A DNA stretch of 64,000 nucleotides from Symbiodinium sp. CCMP2592 (taxonomy: Eukaryota; Sar; Dinophyceae; Suessiales; Symbiodiniaceae). The notes beneath the pieces were generated by a model that made no database searches, had not been told where the DNA came from, and saw only the letters and a program-made list of their open reading frames with translations. Position numbers and translations under genes: made by a program. Shown piece after piece: positions 54,101-63,132 of the stretch. The stretch lies in contig CAJNDT010005995.1 of NCBI GenBank assembly GCA_905221615.1, positions 310,001-374,000 on the forward strand, in the 5' to 3' direction. Position 1 is the stretch's first letter; each line of letters starts with the position of its first letter.

Positions 54101-57100
54101 TGTTTTTCACAAGAGTCACGTTCCAAACGATGACCAAAAGTCGACCACCGGGTCAACGTGCAGCATGGTTCTCATGCTCCCTCTGGTTAGGTGACCTCAG
54201 GGGTAGGTTACTGTGGATAGCAGATGATCCCAGGGTGTCGCGTCCGACCAGATTATCGGATATTGTCTGGAGCATCAAAGAAACAGGATCCCATGTCCCT
54301 GTCGTCAGGACAGAAGCTTGGATCTCCAAGGGGCAGATCGTGTCCACTGCTTGTTCTCAGGCCCCCGCGTGGCAGTGGCAAGCTACTCAGCAGGCCGTGG
54401 TCGCAATGCCAGGCACCCGCATTGTACGTGCAACCGAAGGAAGCAACAAAGATGCGCCGCCCCTTTTTGGGTTCAGCCTCGCACTGGACACAACAACAGT
54501 AAAACTAAAGCTGTCATCCCAGGCGGATTTGCATGCAGGCGAGGGCCCTGAATGCTGCTGCTTTTCGTACCAGAGTCCGCTTGCGTCCATCGGCGAAGCA
54601 TGGACAGGTGGTGCTCCTGCAGCGTCACAGGCCGACATCATTGGACATCCATGTCGCCTGCATTTCACGTTTCATGCGGAGCGCAGGTACCAGCAACTCC
54701 AAATGGAGGCAGCTTGGTTTTTGTGGTCAGTTGCCTAGTGCCACGGTGCCACGGGCATCGCGTCCGGCGAAAAGACTCTGCCTTGCCGGTTTCTCGTAAT
54801 GTCGATTTGCATTCACGTTGAGGCTCGAACAGGATTTGCATCCTCGCAGGGCCAGCTTTTGCAGATGATCGAGTTCTCACAGGACAAGGTGGTATTGGAT
54901 TCGAAGAGGAGGTCATGTGAAGAGTCGGCAATCTAGCTTGCAGGTGTCGGGAGACACCAAGGAGGCCCGTTTGCATGTTCATATATGACGGCCGTGTACG
55001 CTGGCACAGACCCGGTAGGTAATCATTGCTTTGTTGATCCTGCTGGGCTTTGCTCTCGTTGCTGCAGGTCCCGGGGACCATCCTGCGTCAAGTGTATAGC
55101 AAGATAGATCGCACAGGCTACGTTCTGAAAGTTGGCTTGGAGAAGGGCGACAAGACCCCGCACGAGCTGCTCATCAAGTCAGTTGCTGAGACCCTTTTGC
55201 GGCCCGGCGGCCAAGGGCGGCAGAAGTCAAGGCCAAGCTCAATCCATTGAGGTGTGTGCTCATCCTTACGGCTGTGGTGCCAAAGCAGCTGCCGATCCAG
55301 ACGGCCATGGCGGTCAATACGGTCGGATGATTCGCTTTGTGAATTCAGGAGGTTTGTTTTTGCCAAGGGCCAGACTTGTGCTGACGTCATTGTGCCGTGA
55401 CAGGCCCTGATGGCCCTCTCTCGGACGGGAGTCTACTGCACTGAGCCATATCGAGTGCCTCTTGCGGGCAAGGCATTTGGCCGCTCTCATCTGACCAGCC
55501 GCCATTACCGGGAGCATGTTGGCAGTTGACACACTGCCTTTTCGACAAGACCGGCACTCTCACCACCGACACTTTGGTGCCTGTAGGCTCACCGTGTCCC
55601 ATGTTGCTTGCCATTGTTGTTTGATATCGTCCCTGAGAACGTGCTTGACGAAGGTGTGGTAAATGCCAGCAGCCAGCCTGAGAAGGACGGCCACCAACAT
55701 CCGCCGAAGGCACTTAAAAAGCAGCGGTCGGAGGAGCGTCAGAGCCGAGCGGATCGAGCGGGTTCGGAAACGCAGGTGAAGGTCTCCGATGCAGACGCGG
55801 CAGCAGCGCTTGTCCTGGCGGCTTGTCACTCCTTGGTCCGGTCCCGAGCCTCGCAGTATGCCCCAACAGAGCCGGCGGCCGGCCCTGCCCTTCCCAGGTC
55901 CACGTTGATGGCAAGCTTTCAGGAGATCCCATTGAGGCCAAAACTCGCCCGCTTCCACTTGTGGCCAGCCTTACCACATGATGTGAGGTCGCTGCTCTGC
56001 AGGGCGTCGGGTGGGCCTATGATTCACAGGAAAGATAAAGAGCACGTCAATAATGAGAGGTCTTGGGTGGCTTCCTGCTGTTTTGCCAGAGAGGAGGAAA
56101 CTGCCACGCCTGCGCAGATTCCAGCAAGCACCTCAGCAGATTGTTCTAGATTCCTAGAGAGTGCGCGGAAGTCGCATTTTTGGGTCTTGACAGCCAGCCG
56201 ATTCGAGGATAGCACTGATGCCAGCGCAAGCAGTCGTGCATATCTTAGTTGCTTTGGGACGTTGTCTGTGCTGTAGCCGGCCTTTTCATTTACAGCCTCT
56301 CCCTCTCCCTCTCCCTCTCCCTCTCCCTCGCTCAGACTACGCCGTCAGCAGGGCTTTTGACCGAAAGACCTCTGCCAGGTGCTGGTATCCACCGTGCGCG
56401 GATTTTGCAGCCCACGCCTCGGCAAACAGCAGTCCGACATTATCCAGCGGCTATGAGACTTTTAGTGCGGCGCCTCTCCACAGTTCAGAGGCGTTTTCAT
56501 TTCGCTTCACAGCTGCAGCGAATGGCTGTGGTTGCAGAGGCCGACGGGCCTGCGGCATCATAGCAGCTTGAAGCGTGTACTCGAACCTTCTCGGATATGT
56601 TGGAACATACACGAGATGAGGAGGATAAACCGACATAATGCAGCAGCATGTCCAAATCTGTCCATGCCCAATGTCAAACATCGCGTCGCTGCACCGCGAC
56701 TGCGGGAGGTCTCTGGTACTGATGGTGCAGCTGTGAATCTGAGCATGAAAGGCAGAAGCTTCGCCGAAAGCAGACCAAACAGACATGTCTTTGCTGATCA
56801 GGAGGTGGTGGCAATTATGTCCTCGTCAAAGGGTCGCCAGAGGCTGGTACCAAAGAACCACGTTTTCCATGAGAAAGCAACAAGTCATGTGAAGGCCCTG
56901 AAGCCACTCTTGGCTGCAAATGCTGCGCCGGGGCCGGACCGATTAACACTTATGCCAAACAACTTGTCAATCATGCCACGTTGCTGCCGACACCATCTCC
57001 ACTCAGTAAGCAACCTTTGTCTTCGTGGCCTTCGTGGCGAAGGTGGTACGACAGATCTCACCTGGACTTAGCAGAGCGTGGTCTCCGGGATCGCCTCGTC

Positions 57101-57868
57101 TGTTTGCCGAGCACCAGCGCATACCAGCGCCCTTGCAGAGCCAAGCCGCAGCCGCCAGGTCCTCGCTCTGGCATTCAGGCAGCTGCCGGCGGGGCAGGAA
57201 AAGTTGACACGTGAGGAGGCACACCGAGCAGAGAAAAGCGAATCCGTCGGAGTCGTGCCCGACTGCCAGGCAGAGCGGGAGCTCGAGTTTGCGGGCTTCA
57301 TCGCCTTCGAGTGCCTCGTCCGAAAGGACTCTGGGCTCGTCGTTGGAGCTCTTCAGGAGTCTGACCACAAGGTCAGGACATGCCAGCACATGCCAGAGCC
57401 AGGCTCGTCTCCGAAGGTTCGAGTGACACGTGCAGGTCATTATGGTAACTGGCGACTCGCCACTGACGGTGCTGCACTTGTCTTCCGGAAGAAAGGTGGC
57501 TATGTCGGAAACCTCATGACAAAGCCCTGGTCTTCGAGGCGCTTCACATCGCACGGACTTGCGGCATCTCTCATCCGCATCTGCCTGGGCTGCTCCTGTC
57601 ACTGCAGGCACGCTGCATGAATCAAGTTCTCCACTTTATAGCCTGCCAAGAGTGGCCATGCACTGAAGGCCGGAAGCCCATCTCCTGCATGGGCTGTGGC
57701 CACAGGCAAGGATTGCTGTCCGAGGTCTTTGTTGTAGACCTGTAGAAATTCCAGCCTTTGAAGGTGATCACTGTGGCGATTCCATCCCGCTCACGGTTGA
57801 CGGGATCACGAAGCTCGCAAACGAGTACGCCCTCATGACGACAGGACGGTGCTTCTGCCACTTGAAGG
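48150..57868 (+). CDS. ATP13A1: P5A-type P-type ATPase (ATP13A1/Spf1-like), many small exons, 3' end missing
   Basis: P5A ATPases sit in the ER membrane and dislocate mistargeted helices. Exons seen, N to C: about 48150-48260 (L-T-F-I-F-Q-R-Q), 48990-49022, about 49143-49254 (I-F-V-A-L-I-W-A-A-D-D-F-F-G-Y), 49535-49628, about 53114-53200 (L-V-P-G-D-L), about 53335-53406 (V-P-C-D), 53455-53526 (L-T-G-E-S-A-P-Q-M-K), about 54391-54460, 54687-54725, 54823-about 54910 (R-T-G-F-A-S-S-Q-G-Q), 55019-55067, 55117-55177, 55252-55321, 55404-55472 (Y-C-T-E-P-Y-R-V-P), 55526-55582 (D-K-T-G-T-L-T), about 55770-55835 (A-C-H-S-L), 55898-55936 (G-D-P-I-E), 56334-56378, 56411-56449, 56491-about 56541 (R-F-H-F), 56802-56846 (K-G-S-P-E), about 57030-57080, 57139-57371, 57436-about 57479 (T-G-D-S-P-L-T) and about 57764-57868. 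The hinge and last membrane segments are not in the window. Confidence 0.9.
48990..49628 (+). CDS. P5A ATPase exons for the first membrane segments
   Basis: Exon 48990-49022 gives V-E-L-P-S-F-F-Q-C-Y-K and ends at a GC donor. The next, about 49143-49254, matches the P5A F-Q-x-F-x-x-x-L-W-x-x-D-x-Y-W-Y region. Exon 49535-49628 follows a CTAG acceptor, encodes M-E-S-T-S-V-F-Q-R-L-K-T-M and ends at a canonical GTAAGC donor that opens a 3.5-kb intron. Confidence 0.75.
49970..50053. repeat. TACG/TATG/TG simple repeat
   Basis: Tetranucleotide words TACG and TATG grading into TATA and TGTG. Confidence 0.9.
50231..50358. repeat. Left LTR-like repeat of the Copia relic
   Basis: Pairs with 52243-52368 in direct orientation; shared blocks include TGCTTGTTGATCTTGCAT, GTCATACCG and GGAACGTCCACCA. 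Confidence 0.75.
51698..52012 (+). pseudogene. Copia pol fragment (RNase H region)
   Basis: 104-codon frame with R-V-C-R-A-T-L-Q-A-E-T-Y-A-L-Q-N, the short conserved block (R-x-S-T-x-x-A-E) found near the C-terminus of Copia-type RT/RNase H proteins; here the Ser is Ala. The rest of pol is absent or unrecognisable. Sits in the P5A intron in the same orientation as the gene. Confidence 0.65.
52243..52368. repeat. Right LTR-like repeat of the Copia relic
   Basis: Second copy of the repeat described at 50231-50358. Confidence 0.75.
53114..53526 (+). CDS. P5A ATPase actuator domain with T-G-E-S
   Basis: Three exons: T-S-D-L-V-P-G-D-L-I-E-L (ends 53200 at GTGACG), V-A-P-D-I-V-P-C-D-C-V-L-I-R-G-E (ends 53406) and, after a 48-base GC-AG intron (53407-53454), A-V-A-S-E-A-S-L-T-G-E-S-A-P-Q-M-K-D. 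The T-G-E-S dephosphorylation loop is at 53479-53490. Confidence 0.85.
54687..55321 (+). CDS. P5A ATPase exons around membrane segments 3-4
   Basis: Five exons joined in phase: 54687-54725 (T-P-N-G-G-S-L-V-F-V), 54823-about 54910 (A-R-T-G-F-A-S-S-Q-G-Q-L), 55019-55067 (helix V-I-I-A-L-L-I-L-L-G-F-A-L-V-A-A), 55117-55177 (Y-V-L-K-V-G-L-E-K-G-D) and 55252-55321 (C-V-L-I-L-T-A-V-V-P-K-Q-L-P). Introns are 97, about 108, 49 and 74 bases. The membrane motif that is P-P-E-L-P in most P5A proteins reads P-K-Q-L-P here. Confidence 0.88.
55404..55582 (+). CDS. P5A ATPase phosphorylation site exons (D-K-T-G-T)
   Basis: Exon 55404-55472 encodes A-L-S-R-T-G-V-Y-C-T-E-P-Y-R-V-P-L-A-G-K. A 53-base GC-AG intron (55473-55525) follows. 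Exon 55526-55582 encodes C-L-F-D-K-T-G-T-L-T-T-D-T-L-V; the phosphorylated Asp codon is 55544-55546. The Y-C-T-E-P-x-R-x-P segment before D-K-T-G-T is diagnostic of P5A rather than P5B or other P-type pumps. Confidence 0.92.
56297..56331. repeat. (CTCCCT)n polypyrimidine tract next to a P5A 3' splice site
   Basis: Six-base pyrimidine units directly followed by CGCTCAG and the exon encoding Y-A-V-S-R-A-F-D. Confidence 0.85.
56334..57868 (+). CDS. P5A ATPase nucleotide-binding and late cytoplasmic exons
   Basis: Reads S-D-I-I-Q-R (56411-56449), R-F-H-F-A-S-Q-L-Q-R-M-A-V-V-A (56491-about 56541), N-Y-V-L-V-K-G-S-P-E-A (56802-56846), W-Y-D-R-S-H-L-D-L-A-E-R (to 57080), V-L-A-L-A-F-R-Q-L-P and L-E-F-A-G-F-I-A-F-E-C-L-V-R-K-D-S (57139-57371), V-I-M-V-T-G-D-S-P-L-T-V-L-H (57436-57477) and I-T-K-L-A-N-E-Y-A-L-M-T-T-G (about 57805-57850). 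Introns here are as short as 41-64 bases. The last exon seen can end at a GC donor at 57869. Confidence 0.85.
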
Positions 57869-58593
57869 CTTATGTGTTACTTGTATTGTTATTATTGTTG
57901 CTATTATCGGAATTTGCTGCTGGAGCATGGGGTAGCCACACGAAGCCATACTACGACCAAGCTCGGCGGAGAGGCATTGCCGCAGTGCCATGTCGAGGAA
58001 GTTGTGGCTTCCTCTCCCTCACTTGATATCGTCGGGGGGGTACAGGAGTATCTGGCGGGGCCCGCCATTTTTTGCACTGATGATGCTGGTCGGTTCCCTG
58101 CCCTTTGGGTTTGGAGTCCGCCTCGGTCGCAGACTATCTGCGTGTCTGCGTGCAGCTCGCACGGCACTTCCGGTCGCCGTGAGTGGATTTCCCAGGATGT
58201 TTCTACATGGAAGCGGAGCTAGCGGCCAGCGCAGAGCACCCACTTTGCGGCCCCACCTCAGCCTTTGGGTGGCTCAGGCTCTGCATCCTCTCTACCCTAG
58301 TGCCAGCAATTTCCCTTGCTGTGCCGGGAGCTTCCGACGGCGAAGGTTGCGGGTTGATGCCGGTGCTATCCGCTATCCTGTGCTGAGTGTGAGTTCCTTG
58401 GGCATGCTTGTGAGGTTTTCTGCTGTGACTGTGAGCCTGGCGACCGCAGGGCGGGACTGCTCGAGCCGAGCCAGAGGGCAAAAGAGTTGTAGTTGCGGGC
58501 GTCGTTGCCTGCCAGTGTTTACCGGGGCTTGCCAGCTCGATCATGGCAGCGGAGCACTTGGTGTGCTTCCATTGATTGCGGTGACCTTTGGGA
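57869..58593. other. Junction of the P5A gene and the Copia-like element; probable LTR/leader
   Basis: No further P5A exon is found. The sequence before the gag ATG at 58594 must hold the element's LTR and leader, but the LTR limits and primer-binding site could not be recognised because the 3' LTR is outside the window. A 223-codon frame at 57990-58661 has no protein features. Confidence 0.45.
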
Positions 58594-59160
58594 ATGAGCA
58601 AGGACTTCTCTTTGGACGTGCCGTCCTGGAACGGAGACCCCTCTACATTCCTCTCTTTTGAGACTGTCTGCCGGTGGTATGAGAAGACGCTCAAGGAAAC
58701 AGATCGGAGGGACGCTGCTGCTCCTGTTTGGAGTCGCTTGACAGGACCTGCCCGGAGCGTCGTCAAGCATTTGAGTCCGGACGATTTTGATTCGAACTCT
58801 GGCTTGGATAAGCTCTTCCAGGTTTTAAGATCCTCTCCTTTGCAGACGCTGCCGATTCCCGACTCCTTCTCGAAGCTGGAGCGCTGGCACTCTCTTCGGA
58901 GAAAAGAGGAGGAGTCGATTCCGGAGCTGATCGTTCGTGAAGACGACCTGTTCAGGGAATTGCAGAGCAGCCTTTTGAGGTCTCGGGCTCGGAAGCCTGA
59001 GGTTCTGGATGGACCGCCGGAGCTGGCGGCAGAGACTCCCAAGTCAGGGGCGGCGGACGCTTCCCCGAGTTCGGCAAAGGAGCCGGCTGGCGGCGATGAT
59101 GCTGGAGAGGCGGCTGCCAAGGAGCCGGCCCCTGTGATTGAAAGCCGGCTGTCAGCTTAG
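58594..59160 (+). CDS. Copia-like Gag, N-terminal part
   Basis: ATG at 58594 (M-S-K-D-F-S-L-D-V-P-S-W-N-G-D) chosen as the first in frame. 188 residues. The W-N-G-D-P-S-T-F start and later L-T-G-P-A-R-S-V-V-K-H-L resemble the capsid-type helical Gag of Copia elements. The C-terminal 50 residues are Ala/Glu/Pro-rich. The stop at 59158 is bypassed if the frame moves by one base: the next frame immediately continues G-F-F-E-D-E-L-R-G-Y-R-L-L-K-A-A-G-L. Confidence 0.72.
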   Translation: MSKDFSLDVPSWNGDPSTFLSFETVCRWYEKTLKETDRRDAAAPVWSRLTGPARSVVKHLSPDDFDSNSGLDKLFQVLRSSPLQTLPIPDSFSKLERWHSLRRKEEESIPELIVREDDLFRELQSSLLRSRARKPEVLDGPPELAAETPKSGAADASPSSAKEPAGGDDAGEAAAKEPAPVIESRLSA

Positions 59161-59640
59161 GCTTAGGCTTCTTCGAGGACGAGCTTCGGGGCTACCGCCT
59201 TTTGAAGGCGGCTGGCCTTAACAACGACCAGCAGATGCAGATCTTGACTTTGACCTCTAGCTCGGTTGCCTTCGAGAAGGTGCGCCAGGCTCTGCGGGCA
59301 CTTTTCGGAGATTCCGATGACAGGCAAGTTCGCCAACCTTGTCGGCGGGGCATTTGGCTATTGGGGAACCTCCGAGTGGGCTGCGGCTGCCTGGCAGGAC
59401 GGGGACACCGAGACCTTTCAGGACTTTGCGGCTCCAGACGTCGGTGCCGAGAACCCCCCGGACGAGGAGGACGCTGAGGACGAGGAGGCCCTAGTCAATC
59501 AGGAGCATGATGCTGCGGCGCTGGTGGCCGAAGCTAACAAGACTTTGGCAGAAGCTCGGGCAGCAATCTCTCGAGTCAGGTCGGCAAGGGGTTATACCCG
59601 CTTGGCGGCAAGAAGGGCGGCTCTCCGATGGCGAAGGGCG
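59160..59640 (+). pseudogene. Copia-like Gag, middle part in two further frames
   Basis: Frame 3 gives Q-Q-M-Q-I-L-T-L-T-S-S-S-V-A-F-E-K-V-R-Q-A-L-R-A-L-F in short pieces up to about 59320, then frame 1 continues M-T-G-K-F-A-N-L-V-G-G-A-F-G-Y-W-G and an acidic stretch to about 59590. At least two frame changes are needed before the zinc-knuckle frame begins. Confidence 0.6.
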
Positions 59641-60938
59641 GCAAGGGCAACTTCGGTGGCAAGCAGAAGGGCAAGTTCGGGAAGCTTCCGGCCAAGGCTG
59701 CTTCCTCTTCTTCTTCCAGGGGCTCGGGTTGCTTGATCTGTGGTTCTGGTTCCCACTTGTATCGCGATTGCCCTCAGCGCTTCAAGGGCGGCCCTGGAAC
59801 AGCTGGCTTTAAAGGAAAGGGCCCGGGCAAGGCTTACTGGGCAGAGCCTGTCTACAGCATCTACTTGGGTGCGGCGGGCTGTGCCGAGGACCTCTCCGAC
59901 TGTTACACGATTCAGGACGAGGTGCAGCAGGCCTTCCCGGACCCCGGCCCGATTCTCTCGAACCTGCCGACCGCGATTGACCTCGAGGCCGATTACAGGA
60001 ACAGCCAGCTGACCTACGGCGAGAATGACTATGAGACCTTGTGCTTCCAAGGCGGCTGTGACTTCCACGGCCCGTCCCGGCCTTTGATCCGACAGCTGGT
60101 GTGCCTCATTGTCTGGAGCATGCTGGCAACAATTCTTACTGTGCACGGCGCGAGTGGCTTGAGCCAGGAGCCGGCTGGGGCGGTGATGGCTTCCACGAGC
60201 TCCCCGGGCTTCATTTTAGATACGGGAGCGACGGAGAATGCTGGGGGGGTCAAGACCCTTCAGGCCGTCCTCGAGAAGACACAAGCTCGCCACTCCGTGT
60301 CCTTGTCGCACAGGCCTATGTTCAAGTTCGGTGACGGGTTGTCGCTGAGAGCAACCTCTCGAGTCACTTTGTATGGGACGGCTCTGGGCGAGATTTCCTT
60401 TTATGTGTTGGATGGGGATTCGCGGCCTCAGACGCATTTGGCCGAGAACACGCCGGCCTTGATCGGCAGCCGCTTCCTGAAAGGAGCCCGGGCCAACATC
60501 TCATATGATCACATGTGTTTGTGGTTTCGGGATCGCAGTGCCAGGCTTTGGGGAACAGAGTTGCTGGAGACCCATTCCGGGCATTTGTTGATTCCTGTGC
60601 AGGGCCAGTTGACCGACCTTACGGGTTTGAGGAAGCGGGCCAAGGATCGCTACAAAGTGGCTCTTCCAGCTGATGCACCGACCTTGCTGGATCTCCTTTC
60701 CACCCCGGGGGCGTTGGCTGAGCTGCAGAAGTCCCAGGGAAAGTTGTGGAAAAGTACACGGCAAGGGTTTGTGCGAGCGAGTGTGCAGTTCCATGTGAGG
60801 GTTGCTCAGTACATGTCGTTTGATCCTGCTTCCGACCAGTGCCATTCTGAAGTTGCTGAGCAAAGTGTTTTTACTCTACAACATGATTGCCAAGTGAACT
60901 CGGTGGACCCCCGCTGTCACAAAGGCTTGGGAACCTAG
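59628..60938 (+). CDS. Copia-like zinc knuckle and aspartic protease
   Basis: Gly/Lys-rich basic start, then a CCHC knuckle C-L-I-C-G-S-G-S-H-L-Y-R-D-C (59731-59772) that binds element RNA. The protease active site F-I-L-D-T-G-A-T-E-N is at 60211-60240, followed by the flap region and A-L-I-G-S-R-F-L-K-G. The Asp-Thr-Gly triad is intact. The frame ends at 60936 without reaching integrase. Confidence 0.8.
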   Translation: MAKGGKGNFGGKQKGKFGKLPAKAASSSSSRGSGCLICGSGSHLYRDCPQRFKGGPGTAGFKGKGPGKAYWAEPVYSIYLGAAGCAEDLSDCYTIQDEVQQAFPDPGPILSNLPTAIDLEADYRNSQLTYGENDYETLCFQGGCDFHGPSRPLIRQLVCLIVWSMLATILTVHGASGLSQEPAGAVMASTSSPGFILDTGATENAGGVKTLQAVLEKTQARHSVSLSHRPMFKFGDGLSLRATSRVTLYGTALGEISFYVLDGDSRPQTHLAENTPALIGSRFLKGARANISYDHMCLWFRDRSARLWGTELLETHSGHLLIPVQGQLTDLTGLRKRAKDRYKVALPADAPTLLDLLSTPGALAELQKSQGKLWKSTRQGFVRASVQFHVRVAQYMSFDPASDQCHSEVAEQSVFTLQHDCQVNSVDPRCHKGLGT

Positions 60939-61029
60939 CTCTCCGCCTTGCGCATCGAGTGTCGATATCCACAATTTCTTCAAAAAAACAACCTGGTTCA
61001 AATTTTTTGAAATTCAAAGGCATGCATGT

Positions 61030-61749
61030 TCGTGCACCTGCGCCTCCGTGCTGCTCCTGATGGCTGCCTCGATAGTGAAGGAGGCCGCACCGTTCGACGA
61101 TCCGAGGCAGGCGGGCTGGCCATGCTTCGGAGCACACCGGGCTGGGGCTATGCGCCAAAACCAGTACAGCCGTTGGCAAGTGTGCAGCCGCTGTGGTCTG
61201 AGGTTGCATTACGAGACTCGCATGGCAGGCCACGGCAAGGACAGGTCGGCGGGCGCCTCGGTGGACATTGTGAGCCAGGCGATGCTGGACCTCCACGACG
61301 AGATGGAGGCGAGCAGTGTGACGGAGACCATCGTGAAGGGCAAGATCCTCGAGCTGCAGGGCAAGAGGCTCCAGACGGGCGAGAGAGTGGCGCTTCAGGC
61401 CTACATGGAGGAGCGCGGACCATCTTGTGGCGGGGATCGTCAGAAGCCGAAGGCCACTGCGAAGGCGGCCGTGGCAAATCGCGGGGCAACTCCAAAGAAG
61501 CCGCCAGTGCCAAGGACAGTGCGCGAGGAGTTGAGCGAGGGCGAGGACTGCGGCGCGGACCTTCAGGAGGCTTTGGCAGTGGTCGCCGAGCAGGAGAAGA
61601 AGATGAAGTCGCTGAAGGCCAAGCTCAAGCGTGCGGTGGCGGCCAAGGGCAGCGGTGCACATTCGCGGGCAAAGAGCGACCTGGACGATGCCGGGAGCCA
61701 GGCGCCGAGCAACATGAGCGTGGGCAGTTTCAATCAGGTTGCCGAGTGA
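61030..61749 (+). CDS. Copia-like accessory region: Cys motif and coiled coil
   Basis: Frame 61048-61749 includes W-Q-V-C-S-R-C-G-L-R-L-H-Y (about 61175-61212), a C-x2-C with later His, then helical sequence (V-A-E-Q-E-K-K-M-K-S-L-K-A-K-L-K-R) predicted as coiled coil. Lies between protease and integrase, where Copia elements normally have little extra sequence. I recall similar Cys motifs in dinoflagellate Copia proteins but cannot verify that here. Confidence 0.55.
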   Translation, partial: SCTCASVLLLMAASIVKEAAPFDDPRQAGWPCFGAHRAGAMRQNQYSRWQVCSRCGLRLHYETRMAGHGKDRSAGASVDIVSQAMLDLHDEMEASSVTETIVKGKILELQGKRLQTGERVALQAYMEERGPSCGGDRQKPKATAKAAVANRGATPKKPPVPRTVREELSEGEDCGADLQEALAVVAEQEKKMKSLKAKLKRAVAAKGSGAHSRAKSDLDDAGSQAPSNMSVGSFNQVAE

Positions 61750-61956
61750 GTGGAGGAGCCGGTGCCGGAGAAGTTTTGAGACCGGGCGTGGAGCGCCCAG
61801 TTGATCATGATGAGAGTGGCGATCCGGCACTTCGGGGGCTTCCTTCCAGGAGAAAGGGTTTCACAACCGCCGCGAGGCGGGCTATGCAAGCTGCTGGGGT
61901 TACTTACCTCACCACCCTGCTTTGCACTACGACGACACTTTTGAATTCACTTCAGT

Positions 61957-62530
61957 TTGCTGAGCTTTGGGAGATCAACGGGGGTTTCCCCAAAGGGCCA
62001 CTTTGGCTCTATGGCGGCCGATATGGGCATCACCTACCAGGCCTTCGCCAACGACTTTGGGCACAACCTCGCGAAGAAGAACGTGGCGAAGGAGGTGATT
62101 GCTGACCTCACTGTGAAGATGCCGGCCTTTGTGTGGATTGCGCCGCACGTGCGGTGCACTTTGTCCCAAGCAGGGCTTACGAGCCATGTTTCCCCAATGC
62201 AGTGGAGGAATCACCTTAAAGAGCTCAACGGCGATGCAAGGATGTGGCCTGGGAGGCGCACGGGGCATGCGCTCAAATGGATGGTGGAAGGCATTTTGCT
62301 TGGGAATGGCCAAGGGACCTCAAGTATGGCCATGATTGTGAAGCCACGCGGCTGATCTTTGATCGGGGCCGCGCTCTGGGCATCGACCTCTATGACTTTG
62401 TGGTCCACGGCTGCGCCTACCGCAACGATTCGGAGGTTCACGGGAAGATCATCACTTCGAGCCCTTTCTTGGCAACCTCGCTGAGAGGACGACGGTGTCC
62501 GGGGCATAAAGACCATTCTGAAGTTCCTCG
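61957..62530 (+). pseudogene. Copia-like pol segment before integrase, frameshifted
   Basis: Frame 1 (61957-62355) holds D-F-G-H-N-L-A-K-K-N-V-A-K-E-V and V-W-I-A-P-H-V-R-C-T-L; then another frame (about 62300-62470) continues W-P-R-D-L-K-Y-G-H-D-C-E-A and H-G-C-A-Y-R-N-D-S-E-V-H-G-K. The switch near 62330 and a second near 62480 mark frame changes. Confidence 0.5.
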
Positions 62531-63132
62531 TGGGCGCGTCGTGCTTCAATTGGAGGATGTGTACCGATGTGTTGGCAGGCGTGCTTTGGGAACTTCGAGG
62601 CCAAGGCCGAGCACTTCGTGAAGATGTGGAGGCATGGGCTGCCGGGGATGATTTCGAGGGCGAGACTGCTTATGCAATGGGCGGTCCGACCGCTCTCTCC
62701 ACCGAGCAGCCCACCGGGAAGAGGCGTCGGCAAATCAAGGACATGATGATTCGGGTGCACAAAGCATCGGGCCACACGTCCATGGAGAACCTGCCCCGAC
62801 TTCTTCTTCGACGGGGTGCTCCTGAATGGGCGGTATCGTTGGCCAGGACCTTGTCTTGTCCCGATTGCGATGAAGCCAAGCCACCACATGCCAGTGTCGA
62901 GGAGCCTGCTGCGCTTTGGGAAGTGTTAGGCCTAGATGTCTTTGAGTACGAACATGTTGTTGACTCCCAGCCTGTGAAGTCCAAGTTTCTAGTCATGGTG
63001 GATTGGGGCTCGCGGTTCACTATGGTGGCCTTCTTGAAAACATATCGTGCTGATGAGAATTGGGAGCCCCCAACCCAAGACATCAAGAGCGCCGTGGGTG
63101 AGAGTCTGGTTGAATGCGAATCCTTCCCCTAA
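62530..63132 (+). CDS. Copia-like GAG-pre-integrase and integrase, first part
   Basis: H-K-A-S-G-H-T-S-M-E-N-L with later C-P-D-C (about 62758-62880) is the HHCC zinc domain before integrase. The catalytic core begins with V-L-G-L-D-V-F-E-Y (first Asp of the DDE triad, about 62937) and V-M-V-D-W-G-S-R-F. The frame ends at 63130 inside the core and continues one frame over. Confidence 0.78.
   Translation: MGASCFNWRMCTDVLAGVLWELRGQGRALREDVEAWAAGDDFEGETAYAMGGPTALSTEQPTGKRRRQIKDMMIRVHKASGHTSMENLPRLLLRRGAPEWAVSLARTLSCPDCDEAKPPHASVEEPAALWEVLGLDVFEYEHVVDSQPVKSKFLVMVDWGSRFTMVAFLKTYRADENWEPPTQDIKSAVGESLVECESFP

Noticed and set aside
57990..58661. 223-codon plus-strand frame before gag
   Set aside because: Overlaps the gag start in another frame, with Cys/Arg/Leu composition typical of GC-rich non-coding sequence; probably LTR/leader.
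58203..59120. 305-codon minus-strand frame opposite gag
   Set aside because: Antisense shadow of the gag coding sequence; the plus strand carries recognisable Gag and knuckle features.
60871..61830. 319-codon minus-strand frame, His/Leu/Arg-rich
   Set aside because: Antisense of the Copia accessory region; the plus strand has the Cys motif and coiled coil.
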